Assembly (NCBI GenBank): GCA_026785985.1
Contig: JAJAYX010000661.1
Span: 1 to 10,649 of the forward strand
Source of the DNA: Rudanella sp.
GTDB lineage: Bacteria > Bacteroidota > Bacteroidia > Cytophagales > Spirosomataceae
Reading direction: 5' to 3'
DNA length: 10,649 nt
Shown here: positions 1 to 7,078 of the stretch, one piece after another
Layout: every line of letters starts with the position of its first letter
Numbering within the stretch: the first letter of the stretch is position 1
The notes under the pieces: generated by a model
What the model was told of the DNA's origin: nothing
The model's database searches: none
The model's input: only the letters and a program-made list of their open reading frames with translations
Position numbers and translations under genes: made by a program

Positions 1-373
1 CCGAGCGGGTAATTAAAAAAAAGCCGTAGCCAATCATGGCAAGACTCACGACTAAGGTGCCGTAGGTGAGCCATTTATCCACGGGGGCAAAGCCGGTTTT
101 CTTTTGTTTTACGGCCCTCCAGCCGGTTGTGCTGAGGTAGAAGCTGAACACAGCAAGCCCAGCCAGAAACAGGCGGAAAATTGAGAAAGGCTGTAGCACA
201 AACAAGAGGGCTGCCGTGGCTGCCACGTAGGTCATGCACCACACATAGACCCGCCCGGTACGGCTGTGTAATTGGCTTCCTTTTTTCGAGAACATCGGCA
301 CCAGCCCAATCAGTAGGGCAATGGTTCCGGCGGCAACGTGGCTGATGAGGAGGGTGGTGATTAGCGTTTTCAT
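1..373 (-). CDS. DUF2306-like integral membrane protein (3' end outside window)
   Basis: Reading from an ATG at 373 towards the left edge gives 124 open codons with no stop, so the C-terminus is missing. The product starts MKTLITTLLISHVAAGTIAL and has about four hydrophobic segments (roughly residues 4-27, 44-61, 66-82, 103-121). The pattern H12-x3-G16, then SKKGSQLHSRTGRVYVW (His36, Arg41), then TGWRAV (83-88), resembles DUF2306 family membrane proteins, which have no firmly assigned biochemical role. The ATG lies about 30 bases from a Bacteroidota-like promoter, which supports this start. It follows the LytTR gene on the same strand but is 136 bases away with its own promoter, so it is probably a separate transcription unit. 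The family call is from remembered pattern, not a search. Confidence 0.72.
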   Translation of the reverse strand, partial: MKTLITTLLISHVAAGTIALLIGLVPMFSKKGSQLHSRTGRVYVWCMTYVAATAALLFVLQPFSIFRLFLAGLAVFSFYLSTTGWRAVKQKKTGFAPVDKWLTYGTLVVSLAMIGYGFFLITRS

Positions 374-402
374 GACAACGTTTGATTTGCGTTTCGTGGT
401 CA

Positions 403-435
403 CAAAGGTGGGGTAGCAGGGTGTCTAACTCCAAA
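403..435 (-). promoter_or_regulatory. Candidate Bacteroidota promoter for the DUF2306-like gene
   Basis: On the minus strand a TTTG (432-435) is followed after 21 bases by CACCTTTG (403-410). This is one mismatch from the -7 box TAnnTTTG, and the spacing is usual for the Bacteroidota primary sigma factor. Transcription would begin near 396, about 23 bases before the ATG at 373. Confidence 0.4.
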
Positions 436-509
436 AAACAGGGCTTAACGGTATCGTTTGGGGTGTTTGACAATCAGTGGGCTGTCTGGGAAGGCAACAG
501 GGACGTTTG

Positions 510-1409
510 TCAAACCGCCCGCAAACTGGCCACCAGCGTTTCGTTGTAACGCCGGGCAACGGGGACTTCCAGACTGCCATCCAGCAGGTGCAGTTTGTAG
601 CCTTGCGCGTTCCCTGTTACCCGCTCAACCTTGTCCAGATTCACGATAAACGACCGATGACACCGCACCAGACGAGGGTAGTTGGCCAACTGGTTTTCTA
701 TCCGGCTCAGGCTGCTTCGGAGGAGTGGCTTCTGGAGTTTGCCGTTTTCCTGGTAATAAACGGTGCAGTAATTATCGCTCGACTCAATAAACAGCAAATA
801 GGCCGGGGAAATCGTCAGGCTATCTTTTTCATTGTCGGCAACGAGCGAAATCAGGGATAGTTCGGACGGGCGGAAAGCGTCGGTTTGGGGGGCGTGTTCA
901 AGGTTGGGAGCTGGACTTGGGCGCGCCATTGGCTGTAGGGTGGCTGCCGAATCCTGATACTTGCGCAGTCGGCGGATATACCCCCACAAAACAATACCCG
1001 TTGCCGGAAAAACGCCCACTGCCAGCGTAACCAGAACCATCCAGACCACATTACCCGAGCGGAACGGCAGTTCCAGCAAAAACCCTATGTACAGGAAGTT
1101 GCCGACGGCAATGAGTAAGATATTGATCAGAATGTACGAAATCGCCCGGCCAACCGTCCAGCGTTGTTCAGTAAAAAAACGGGGGAACAGTGCCGGCCAA
1201 AACGTGAAATGAATGCTCGTGAAAACAAACGTTATAGCTCCGAAGCCAACTATTTTGAGCCATTTCAGGTCTGTTTCCCACTGACTCAGTCCAAACGGCT
1301 GAAACACCAGCAGAAACAGGCCAATGAACAGCCCAATCAGACCTGCCCCCCTGATTTGCACCAGGGTCGGGTCGAAAACAGTATATGGTTGCCGGAGGAC
1401 AGAAAGCAT
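510..1409 (-). CDS. Membrane-anchored LytTR-family transcriptional regulator
   Basis: A 299-residue protein with four predicted membrane segments (about 22-38, 50-72, 88-112, 121-145), a linker rich in Pro and Ala (150-180), and a C-terminal LytTR DNA-binding domain (about 197-295). LytTR landmarks are LLFIESSDNYCTVYY (205-219), RLVRCHRSFIVNLDKV (246-261) and VPVARRYNE (282-290). LytTR domains bind DNA as regulators. Here there is no receiver domain and no histidine kinase beside it, so the membrane part is probably the sensor or tether. The first ATG is at 1409; a GTG two codons upstream (1415), directly after the rhomboid stop, is the alternative. The gap of 6 (or 0) bases to the rhomboid gene implies co-transcription and probably translational coupling. 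Target genes cannot be told from the sequence. Confidence 0.9.
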   Translation of the reverse strand: MLSVLRQPYTVFDPTLVQIRGAGLIGLFIGLFLLVFQPFGLSQWETDLKWLKIVGFGAITFVFTSIHFTFWPALFPRFFTEQRWTVGRAISYILINILLIAVGNFLYIGFLLELPFRSGNVVWMVLVTLAVGVFPATGIVLWGYIRRLRKYQDSAATLQPMARPSPAPNLEHAPQTDAFRPSELSLISLVADNEKDSLTISPAYLLFIESSDNYCTVYYQENGKLQKPLLRSSLSRIENQLANYPRLVRCHRSFIVNLDKVERVTGNAQGYKLHLLDGSLEVPVARRYNETLVASLRAV

Positions 1410-1415
1410 ACCCAC

Positions 1416-2039
1416 TTAAAATAACCGCCAGCTACCTACCTGCTCAAAAAACGACCCTACCACGCCGGGGTAGGCCACAATCATAAAAATAATCCCAAAC
1501 AACGCTCCGTAGATATGGGCATCGTGGTTGATGTTGCTGCCCCCCCGCCGGGATTCGTAAAACGAATAGGCCAAGTAGAAAATACCGAAAATAAATCCCG
1601 GAACTGGAATCGGGATAAACATTAAGTACAAAGGCGTAAGCGGGCGAAACAGAATCGACGCAAAAATAATGGCCGACACGCCCCCCGATGCGCCCAGTGA
1701 ATTGTAGCCGGGGTCGTTGCGGTGCTTGAAATAGGTAGGTAAATCCGACACAATGATGGCTACTAGATAAAAACCAACTAGCCAGACGGCATAAATTGGC
1801 CCAAACAGATAGGCGAACAACTGCTCTATATAGCTCCCAAAAAAATAGAAACTGAGCATGTTGAAAATCAGATGCCCCCAATCGGCGTGCAGGAACCCGG
1901 AAGTCAGCAGCCGGTAATATTGCCCTCGGCTTGCCATCTGATAAGGGTTCATAATCCAGCGATCCATAACGCTGTGATCGTTCCAGGCCCATAGGCTAAT
2001 GGCGGCTGTAATTACAATGATAATTAGGGTAATGCTCAT
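1416..2039 (-). CDS. Rhomboid-family intramembrane serine protease
   Basis: This 207-residue protein of about six membrane segments carries the full rhomboid signature. GFLHADWGHLIFN (48-60) gives the His56-x3-Asn60 oxyanion elements of TM2. LGASGG (115-120) holds the catalytic Ser118. NHDAHIYGALFG (171-182) holds the catalytic His175. Rhomboids cleave membrane-spanning substrates within or near the bilayer. The protein has no extra soluble domain, so it is a minimal bacterial type. The ATG at 2039 lies 4 bases after the polyprenyl synthase stop, and the LytTR start follows its own stop within 6 bases, so the three genes form one operon. The substrate is unknown; the neighbouring membrane-tethered regulator is an obvious candidate, but that is inference. 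Confidence 0.93.
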   Translation of the reverse strand: MSITLIIIVITAAISLWAWNDHSVMDRWIMNPYQMASRGQYYRLLTSGFLHADWGHLIFNMLSFYFFGSYIEQLFAYLFGPIYAVWLVGFYLVAIIVSDLPTYFKHRNDPGYNSLGASGGVSAIIFASILFRPLTPLYLMFIPIPVPGFIFGIFYLAYSFYESRRGGSNINHDAHIYGALFGIIFMIVAYPGVVGSFFEQVGSWRLF

Positions 2040-2043
2040 ACAG

Positions 2044-3015
2044 TTAGCTTTCGCGTTGGACTAATTGGGTAGCAAAATCAATTAACAGGGCTTTGCGGGC
2101 AGGTTCGGCCACGACTTGTTCAAAATTGGCAAACCCACAGGCAAAGTATTGGTTAATGCGGGTTTCGGCAATTTGCCGGATACCCAATGTATCGTAGATA
2201 CGGGTAACGGCTTCCACTTTTTCGGCCTTGTCGAATTCGGTGCGGTTGAGCCAGCCAAGCAATTCGGTTTTGATTGGCCCGTCGGCTTTTTCGAGTGCCT
2301 CAATCAGCATGAACGTTTTTTTGTTGGCGATAATGTCGCCCCCAACCTGCTTGCCAAACTTGATGGGGTCGCCATACACATCGAGCAGGTCGTCTTTGAG
2401 TTGAAAACCAATACCAATGTTGATGCCGCCTTCGCGAAGGTGGGCCACACTCGAATCGACGGCACAGGCGATAAGGCCCCCCAATTCGAGGGCAAAACCG
2501 AGCAGCACCGACGTTTTGAGTTTGATCATCTCGATGTATTCAGCCTCCGTTACATCATCGCGGGTTTCAAAATTCAAGTCTAACTGTTGCCCTTCGCACA
2601 CCTCGGCAGCCGTGCGATTGAACCGGGCCAACACCTGCTTCAGAATGGGCGTTTCCACATCTAAAAGAAGCTCGTAGGCATTCACCAGCATCACATCTCC
2701 CGACAAAATGGCAATGTTATGGTTCCATTTTTCATGCACTGTTGGCTGCCCGCGCCGGAGCGGAGCCTGATCCATAATGTCGTCGTGCATGAGGGTGAAG
2801 TTGTGAAAAACCTCCACGGCCACGGCAGGTTTCAGTGCTTTTTGCCACTCGTCGGTGAAGAGATAGGTGGCCAGCAGGGTCATCAACGGGCGCAACCGTT
2901 TCCCACCAAGATCCATAATGTAGCGAATGGGGTCGTACAGTTCGGGGGGGTGATCGCCGTAATGCGTATGTTTGATTTGGTTAAGCAGTGCGTCAGCAAA
3001 AACGGCTGGATTCAT
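2044..3015 (-). CDS. Polyprenyl (isoprenyl) diphosphate synthase
   Basis: A 323-residue trans-prenyltransferase that condenses isopentenyl diphosphate with allylic diphosphates. Visible motifs: GGKRLRP (37-43), first Asp-rich motif DDIMD (78-82) followed by RRG (87-89), KT (167-168), and FQLKDDLLD with the second motif DDLLD (208-212). All Mg2+ and diphosphate-binding elements are present. The first motif is DDxxD without the two-residue insertion of typical bacterial farnesyl synthases, and Phe73 lies five residues before it. This fits a geranylgeranyl-type or longer-chain enzyme supplying menaquinone or carotenoid precursors; the chain length is inference. ATG 3015 is preferred over the upstream in-frame TTG at 3060, because a TATTTTTG promoter box (3048-3055) lies between them. 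It is the first gene of an operon with the rhomboid and LytTR genes. Confidence 0.92.
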   Translation of the reverse strand: MNPAVFADALLNQIKHTHYGDHPPELYDPIRYIMDLGGKRLRPLMTLLATYLFTDEWQKALKPAVAVEVFHNFTLMHDDIMDQAPLRRGQPTVHEKWNHNIAILSGDVMLVNAYELLLDVETPILKQVLARFNRTAAEVCEGQQLDLNFETRDDVTEAEYIEMIKLKTSVLLGFALELGGLIACAVDSSVAHLREGGINIGIGFQLKDDLLDVYGDPIKFGKQVGGDIIANKKTFMLIEALEKADGPIKTELLGWLNRTEFDKAEKVEAVTRIYDTLGIRQIAETRINQYFACGFANFEQVVAEPARKALLIDFATQLVQRES

Positions 3016-3047
3016 CGAGTAGGGCGGCTTACCGCAAGGTTGTGGGC

Positions 3048-3055
3048 CAAAAATA
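3048..3055 (-). promoter_or_regulatory. -7 promoter box of the polyprenyl synthase/rhomboid/LytTR operon
   Basis: Minus-strand TATTTTTG is an exact match to TAnnTTTG, 32 bases before the ATG at 3015. It lies directly downstream of the terminator of the preceding gene. The -33 element is poor: the nearest TTG, in ATTGGG, is about 24 bases upstream. Confidence 0.55.
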
Positions 3056-3058
3056 CGC

Positions 3059-3088
3059 AAAAAGGGTTATTTCACCACCCAATAACCC
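3059..3088 (-). terminator. Intrinsic terminator of the barrel-protein gene
   Basis: On the minus strand GGGTTATT (3081-3088) pairs perfectly with AATAACCC (3064-3071) around a 9-base loop and is followed at once by TTTTT (3059-3063). The TGA stop of the upstream gene (3072-3074) lies in the loop, so termination comes right after translation ends. It separates the barrel gene from the polyprenyl synthase operon. Confidence 0.72.
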
Positions 3089-3905
3089 GTCTGTAACGTC
3101 GGTCGGCATCGGTAGTGAGTTGACGGGTGAACCGGAGCGACAGCGAAAAATAACCGTCGTTTCTGGCCGGATTGCCACGCTGATCGCCCGGTTGGGCCGC
3201 TGGCAGACCTAAACCCAGGGCATACCGTCGGTCAGACAAAGCCTGCCCCAGGGGTTCCAGCTTTGAAATATCGGGGTAAACGGTGCTGACATCGTCTAAA
3301 TAATCGCTGAAAAGAGCCGTATAAGCCAGTTCTGCACTCAGCCGATATCGAAACCGAACCCGACGGGCATGTCCCACCGCTACTTTCATCAGCGCGGGAT
3401 AGCGATTATACACTATATTCTCGGTGTGCAAAGGAGGCAACGTAACCCAGTGGCCCTGGAATCGGGTAAGCGTGTTGAGATACGTTAACCCAACGCCCAC
3501 AAACAGATAGGGGTTTATCGGTCGGTCGCGTTGGTCGGCGGGGAAAAGATCAGCCTGCACACCCAGGCAAAGCTCCGGGTTTATGGCGATGAACGATAAG
3601 TTATTAAACCAGATACGGGTGTTTTCATGCTTACCCCATACCATGTACATCCGGCCATCGGCCCGTGCCGAGAAACGTTCAGCGAAACGGCACAAAACTG
3701 ATACAGAACCTTCTGCGCCCAGGCGGGGCCGAACAAGCACGTCTTTTTCTTCGCTCAAATCACCCGCATAGCGAGTAGCTCCGGCTGCCAGGGCTACTGA
3801 CCAGGTGCCCGGTTTGTCTTCCCAGTATTTCCAGGGACGATATTGCGCTGAGGCAGTCGATGCGCAAAAAAGACTGAATAAACAGGTGGCAATAAATTGA
3901 TTCAA
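3072..3905 (-). CDS. Exported DUF6089-like outer-membrane beta-barrel protein, TTG start proposed
   Basis: From a TTG at 3905 the product is 277 residues with a signal peptide, MNQFIATCLFSLFCASTASA, cleaved before Gln21. Amphipathic strands follow: WSVALAAGATRYAGDL (35-50) near the N-terminus, then YLDDVSTVYPD (202-212) and RGNPARNDGYF (243-253) near the C-terminus, ending in a strand YFSLSLRFT. These motifs match what I remember of DUF6089-type outer-membrane proteins of Bacteroidota, which are of unknown function. The frame is open up to an ATG at 4037, but residues encoded there come from an inverted repeat, and a promoter box (3935-3942) sits downstream of that ATG. The start is therefore probably the TTG; the signal peptide then has an uncharged n-region, which is a weakness. 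A terminator overlaps its stop. Confidence 0.75.
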   Translation of the reverse strand: MNQFIATCLFSLFCASTASAQYRPWKYWEDKPGTWSVALAAGATRYAGDLSEEKDVLVRPRLGAEGSVSVLCRFAERFSARADGRMYMVWGKHENTRIWFNNLSFIAINPELCLGVQADLFPADQRDRPINPYLFVGVGLTYLNTLTRFQGHWVTLPPLHTENIVYNRYPALMKVAVGHARRVRFRYRLSAELAYTALFSDYLDDVSTVYPDISKLEPLGQALSDRRYALGLGLPAAQPGDQRGNPARNDGYFSLSLRFTRQLTTDADRRYRRVIGW

Positions 3906-3934
3906 TGATCGCTTACGGTTTGGGGTTAGTGCCG

Positions 3935-3942
3935 CAAAATTA
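3935..3942 (-). promoter_or_regulatory. -7 promoter box of the barrel-protein gene
   Basis: Minus-strand TAATTTTG matches TAnnTTTG exactly, with a degenerate TTTA 21 bases upstream. It lies 29 bases before the proposed TTG start at 3905 and inside the longest open frame, which argues against starting translation at 4037. Confidence 0.5.
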
Positions 3943-3968
3943 GTCAGATTAAAGGAGAAAATGTAAAG

Positions 3969-4042
3969 AAGTGATGAACGATGAGTGTACCGACGCAATT
4001 GTTCGGTGGGGCGTGCGTCAGCAAACTCATCGTTCATCACTT
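3969..4042. repeat. Long inverted repeat (18-bp perfect arms) after recQ; terminator or REP-like element
   Basis: The arm AAGTGATGAACGATGAGT (3969-3986) is perfectly repeated in inverse orientation at 4025-4042. Inside, GACGCA (3992-3997) pairs with TGCGTC (4014-4019) in register, so the whole 74 bases can fold into one interrupted stem with a small loop. The outer arm abuts the recQ stop codon (4043-4045). In recQ transcripts the stem is followed by a T-rich but broken run, so it may end transcription or protect the 3' end. Its length and the ATGAACGATGA-type arms also fit a dispersed palindromic repeat. Open frames in both directions begin in the arms and are by-products. Confidence 0.8.
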
Positions 4043-5965
4043 TTATTTCGCCGTCAAATTCCCCCCCGCGTTGTACTGCAACACAGCCTCGGCCAGCATT
4101 TGTTGGACGGCCTCGGCCAGGGTTTCGGTGTTGGTGCGGGCAAAATAATCGGCCAATTGCCGGGGCGACACACCGGGTTCATCGGCTTGGGCTATGTATT
4201 GCCAAACCTGCTCGCGGACGGTATCGGTGGGTTCAGGGCGGGCCTTTTGTTTGAGGCAATTGTCGCAAATACCGCAGGGGTCAGCGGGGTTTTCGCCAAA
4301 ATAGGCCTGCAACAGGCGGGTTCGGCACTGTACTGGATTTTGCACGTAGGCCACCATTGCCCGCACTTTGGTCATGGCGCGTTGCTTGCGGTCGTTCAAA
4401 AGCTGGGTGTCGATGGGCAATTGGCTTGCCACGAAGCGGGGGGTGAGGAAGGTGAGTTGGGGTTTGTCTTTCTGTTTCTCGTAGATCAGAATGGTGCGTT
4501 CGTGGAGTTGCTGCAAGAGGGCCACGATTTCTTTTTGGTCGATGAAAAACGCCCGCGCCAGGGCCGTCTCCGAAATAGTCAGGAAATCGGCGAATATCTC
4601 TCCACCATACATCCGAAGCACTAATTTGATGAACGGCTCAAAGCGGGGATTACGTAGCTGAAATTCATACAACTCCCTGTTATTCAGACTCACTATCAAC
4701 CGGGAGGGTTTAAAATAACTCTCGGTCAGGCTGATGAATCCCTCGTGTTCCAACTGTTTCAGAGCAAAATGCGTGTCCTGTGAGGGCAACTGAAACGTAG
4801 ACACAAAGGTGGTCATGTCGAAGTCGTAGGAGGCAAACTGCCCCCCACCGGCTGGCACAGCAGTGTAATTGGCGAGGGCCTGATAGGTGCGTTTGAGCAA
4901 TTCGATAGGAGGGTATTGTTGCTCAGTTCGGAGTTCCACCGTGCCGAGGTCTGCGGGCGTATAAAGCAGTACGGCGTAGGCTTTCAGTCCATCGCGTCCG
5001 GCCCGGCCCGCTTCCTGATAGTAGGCTTCGGGCGTGTCGGGCACGTCGAGGTGAACCACCACGCGCACATTGGGTTTGTCGATACCCATGCCAAAGGCGT
5101 TGGTGGCCACAATCACCCGGCTTCGGTCGTTAAGCCAGGCCTCCTGTTTTTCGTCGCGTTGTCTGGTGTCTAAACCCGCATGATAAAAATCGGCCACTAT
5201 TCCATTTCGATACAGAAACTCGGCCACCTGTTGGGTTTGCCGCCGACTCCGCACATACACAATGGCCGACCCCGGTACGTTGCCCAAAATTTTGAGCAGG
5301 CGGGCCTCTTTGTCGCTTTCGGGCAGGGCCGAGTAGGACAGATTGGGCCGGGCAAACGTTTGCCGAAAAATGGTCGGCTGATTGTTGCTGCCGGGGCGCA
5401 TGTCGAGCCGGGCCACAATATCGGCCTGCACATCGGGCGTGGCCGAGGCCGTGAGCGCGATCACCGGCACCGAAGCGGGCAATATGGCCCTGAACTCCGC
5501 AATTTTGAGATAAGGAGGCCGGAAATCGTAGCCCCAGGCCGAAATACAGTGGGCTTCGTCAACGGCTAACAGGCAAACTTTCATCAATTTAGCCCGTTCA
5601 ATCATAATTTCGGTCTGGAGCCGTTCCGGCGACACATACAGGAACTTAACGTTGCCGTAAACACAATTGTCGAGGGTGGTGTCGATTTCGCGGTGGTGCA
5701 TACCCGAAAAAATGGCTGCTGCCGGAATCCCCCGCCGTTTGAGTTGCTCCACCTGATCTTTCATCAGGGCAATAAGGGGCGTTACCACAATGCAAACGCC
5801 TTCCATGGCCAGCGTTGGCACCTGGAAACAGAGCGATTTACCGCCCCCGGTTGGCATCAGCACGAGCGCGTCCTGACCAGCCAACACCGTGTTCACGATG
5901 TCTTCCTGCAACGGACGAAACGCCGGATAACCCCAGTACTGCCGTAAAATGTCGTGTGGTGTCAT
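4043..5965 (-). CDS. recQ: ATP-dependent DNA helicase RecQ
   Basis: A 640-residue superfamily 2 helicase that unwinds DNA 3' to 5' in recombination and repair. Motifs in order: FRPLQ (16-20, motif 0), LMPTGGGKS (36-44, Walker A), VDEAHC (135-140, Walker B), LTASAT (171-176, motif III), GMGIDKP (292-298) and [10 protein letters not shown] (317-326, motif VI arginine finger). The zinc cluster [12 protein letters not shown] plus CGICDNC has Cys547, 564, 567 and 570. In E. coli RecQ this cluster follows the helicase core within about 60 residues; here about 220 residues intervene (327-546), probably including a winged-helix region. About 70 residues follow the cluster, and no clear HRDC domain is visible. 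ATG 5965 lies 22 bases after a TAAATTTG promoter box. It ends at an inverted repeat and is divergent from msrB. Confidence 0.95.
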   Translation of the reverse strand: MTPHDILRQYWGYPAFRPLQEDIVNTVLAGQDALVLMPTGGGKSLCFQVPTLAMEGVCIVVTPLIALMKDQVEQLKRRGIPAAAIFSGMHHREIDTTLDNCVYGNVKFLYVSPERLQTEIMIERAKLMKVCLLAVDEAHCISAWGYDFRPPYLKIAEFRAILPASVPVIALTASATPDVQADIVARLDMRPGSNNQPTIFRQTFARPNLSYSALPESDKEARLLKILGNVPGSAIVYVRSRRQTQQVAEFLYRNGIVADFYHAGLDTRQRDEKQEAWLNDRSRVIVATNAFGMGIDKPNVRVVVHLDVPDTPEAYYQEAGRAGRDGLKAYAVLLYTPADLGTVELRTEQQYPPIELLKRTYQALANYTAVPAGGGQFASYDFDMTTFVSTFQLPSQDTHFALKQLEHEGFISLTESYFKPSRLIVSLNNRELYEFQLRNPRFEPFIKLVLRMYGGEIFADFLTISETALARAFFIDQKEIVALLQQLHERTILIYEKQKDKPQLTFLTPRFVASQLPIDTQLLNDRKQRAMTKVRAMVAYVQNPVQCRTRLLQAYFGENPADPCGICDNCLKQKARPEPTDTVREQVWQYIAQADEPGVSPRQLADYFARTNTETLAEAVQQMLAEAVLQYNAGGNLTAK

Positions 5966-5987
5966 ACCGCAAACTCCGCTTATCGGA

Positions 5988-5995
5988 CAAATTTA
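5988..5995 (-). promoter_or_regulatory. -7 promoter box of recQ
   Basis: Minus-strand TAAATTTG is an exact TAnnTTTG match 22 bases before the recQ ATG. No good -33 TTTG is found at the usual distance, only an AATTG somewhat too close. Confidence 0.42.
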
Positions 5996-6088
5996 GGACA
6001 GGAACAGACAATTGCCCGTAAGAATCGTTTTCTAATCAACAGACGCAACGATTTTATCCAACTAAACGTATGGAGTTTTAACGAAGAT

Positions 6089-6487
6089 ATGATGCAGAAA
6101 GTAATAAAAACTGACGAAGAATGGCGGGCGCAACTGACCCCTGAACAGTACCGGGTGACGCGCCAAAAGGGCACCGAACGGGCCTTTACGGGCGAATACT
6201 GCGAACGCAAAGACCCCGGCATTTATGCCTGTGTGTGCTGCGACACCGACTTGTTTGAGTCCACCACCAAGTTTGAGTCCGGCACGGGATGGCCCAGTTT
6301 TACGGAACCTATTGAGGCCGACCGAATCCGTCACGAGCAGGACAATGGTTACGGCATGAAGCGGGTTGAAGTACTCTGCAATGTCTGCGATGCGCACCTC
6401 GGCCATGTTTTTGAGGATGGCCCGCTACCAACGGGTTTGCGGTATTGCCTCAATTCGGTATCTTTGGTAATGAAGGAGGAAAACTGA
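6089..6487 (+). CDS. msrB: Peptide-methionine (R)-S-oxide reductase MsrB
   Basis: From the ATG at 6089 (a second ATG follows at 6092) the product is 132 residues, the size of a stand-alone MsrB. It reduces the R epimer of methionine sulfoxide in oxidised proteins. Visible are [15 protein letters not shown] (16-30), the zinc cysteines Cys48 and Cys51 (CVCC) and Cys97 and Cys100 (CNVC, then DAHLGH), GWPSF (67-71), and RYCLNSVSL (118-126) with the catalytic Cys120. The usual resolving cysteine in SGCGWPSF is Thr66 here, so recycling must use another cysteine (Cys38 and Cys50 are candidates) or thioredoxin directly. There is no signal peptide, so it is cytoplasmic. The frame is open back to 5954, but that stretch runs into recQ and has no MsrB similarity. 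No clear promoter was found for it. Confidence 0.95.
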   Translation: MMQKVIKTDEEWRAQLTPEQYRVTRQKGTERAFTGEYCERKDPGIYACVCCDTDLFESTTKFESGTGWPSFTEPIEADRIRHEQDNGYGMKRVEVLCNVCDAHLGHVFEDGPLPTGLRYCLNSVSLVMKEEN

Positions 6488-6558
6488 TTTCGGATTTATT
6501 TGCTAATAATCTTGCCAAAACAACCCTTTTTTTGAAAGAATCTCTCAAAATCTTATAA

Positions 6559-7035
6559 TTATTTGCAAATCAACGCCACGCAATGCCCGGTGATGCCTTC
6601 CTGTCGTCCCACAAAGCCGAGGTGTTCGGAGGTGGTGGCTTTAATGGCGATGTCGTCTTCGGGAATGTTCATGACCCCGGCGAGGCAGGTTTTCATGGCT
6701 GGAATATGGGGGTTCAGTTTGGGTTCCTGTAAGACCACCGTCACGTCCACGTTCGAGACTTCATAGCCCGCTTCGCGGATCATCCGCACCACCTCAGCCA
6801 GCAGCACTTTGCTGTCGACGCCTTTCCAGCGGGGATCTTTATCGGAGAAGTGGTAACCAATATTTCGCATGTTGGCCGCTCCCAGCAGCGCATCGCAAAT
6901 GACATGACAAACTACATCGGCATCGGAATGGCCGAATGCCCCGTGCGTGTGGGGAATCAGAATACCGCCCAGCCAAAACGGATGGCCTTCTACCAGTTTA
7001 TGGACATCGTAGCCCTGGCCAACGCGAATTTTCAT
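6559..7035 (-). CDS. ispF: 2-C-methyl-D-erythritol 2,4-cyclodiphosphate synthase IspF
   Basis: A 158-residue enzyme of the MEP pathway that cyclises CDP-methylerythritol 2-phosphate with release of CMP; the family forms trimers with a metal site at subunit interfaces. Motifs: GQGYDVH (6-12) with metal ligands Asp10 and His12; GHSDADVVCHVICDALLGA (35-53) with the third ligand His44; and KATTSEHLGFVGRQEGI (132-148), the conserved C-terminal signature. The length is normal and all ligands are present. It begins 43 bases after the M16 peptidase stop on the same strand, without an obvious promoter between them, so it may be read from the peptidase promoter. It converges with msrB across a 71-base AT-rich gap. 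Together with the polyprenyl synthase it shows that this organism makes isoprenoids through the MEP route. Confidence 0.96.
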   Translation of the reverse strand: MKIRVGQGYDVHKLVEGHPFWLGGILIPHTHGAFGHSDADVVCHVICDALLGAANMRNIGYHFSDKDPRWKGVDSKVLLAEVVRMIREAGYEVSNVDVTVVLQEPKLNPHIPAMKTCLAGVMNIPEDDIAIKATTSEHLGFVGRQEGITGHCVALICK

Positions 7036-7078
7036 ACTATCAATTCAGATACTTTTTGTAACTAAAATTCGGCCTGAT

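Noticed and set aside
75..473. 132-codon minus-strand open frame starting at 473
   Set aside because: It is out of frame with the DUF2306-like gene and rich in Cys, His and Pro without any domain; it is a shadow.
465..515. Inverted repeat GTTTGACA / TGTCAAAC across the LytTR stop as a terminator
   Set aside because: Only 8 bp with a 35-base spacer and no T run; could be chance.
3585..3600. GATGAACGAT in the barrel gene resembling the inverted-repeat arm
   Set aside because: Only a 10-base core matches, inside coding sequence, with no inverted partner; likely coincidence.
3952..3966. Plus-strand AAAGGAG followed by ATG-TAA, a start-stop minimal frame
   Set aside because: It lies in the promoter region of a minus-strand gene with no plus-strand gene downstream; chance match.
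3971..4624. 217-codon plus-strand open frame opposite recQ
   Set aside because: It begins in the inverted repeat and then reads antisense to recQ motif-coding DNA; low-complexity Gly/Leu/His content with no family pattern.
6473..6487. Strong Shine-Dalgarno-like AAGGAGG at the end of msrB
   Set aside because: No start codon with a plausible frame follows before the convergent ispF gene.
6530..6550. TTTTGA / TCAAAA stem between msrB and ispF as a bidirectional terminator
   Set aside because: Six AT-rich base pairs with a 9-base loop and no T tract on the correct side in either direction; too weak to call.
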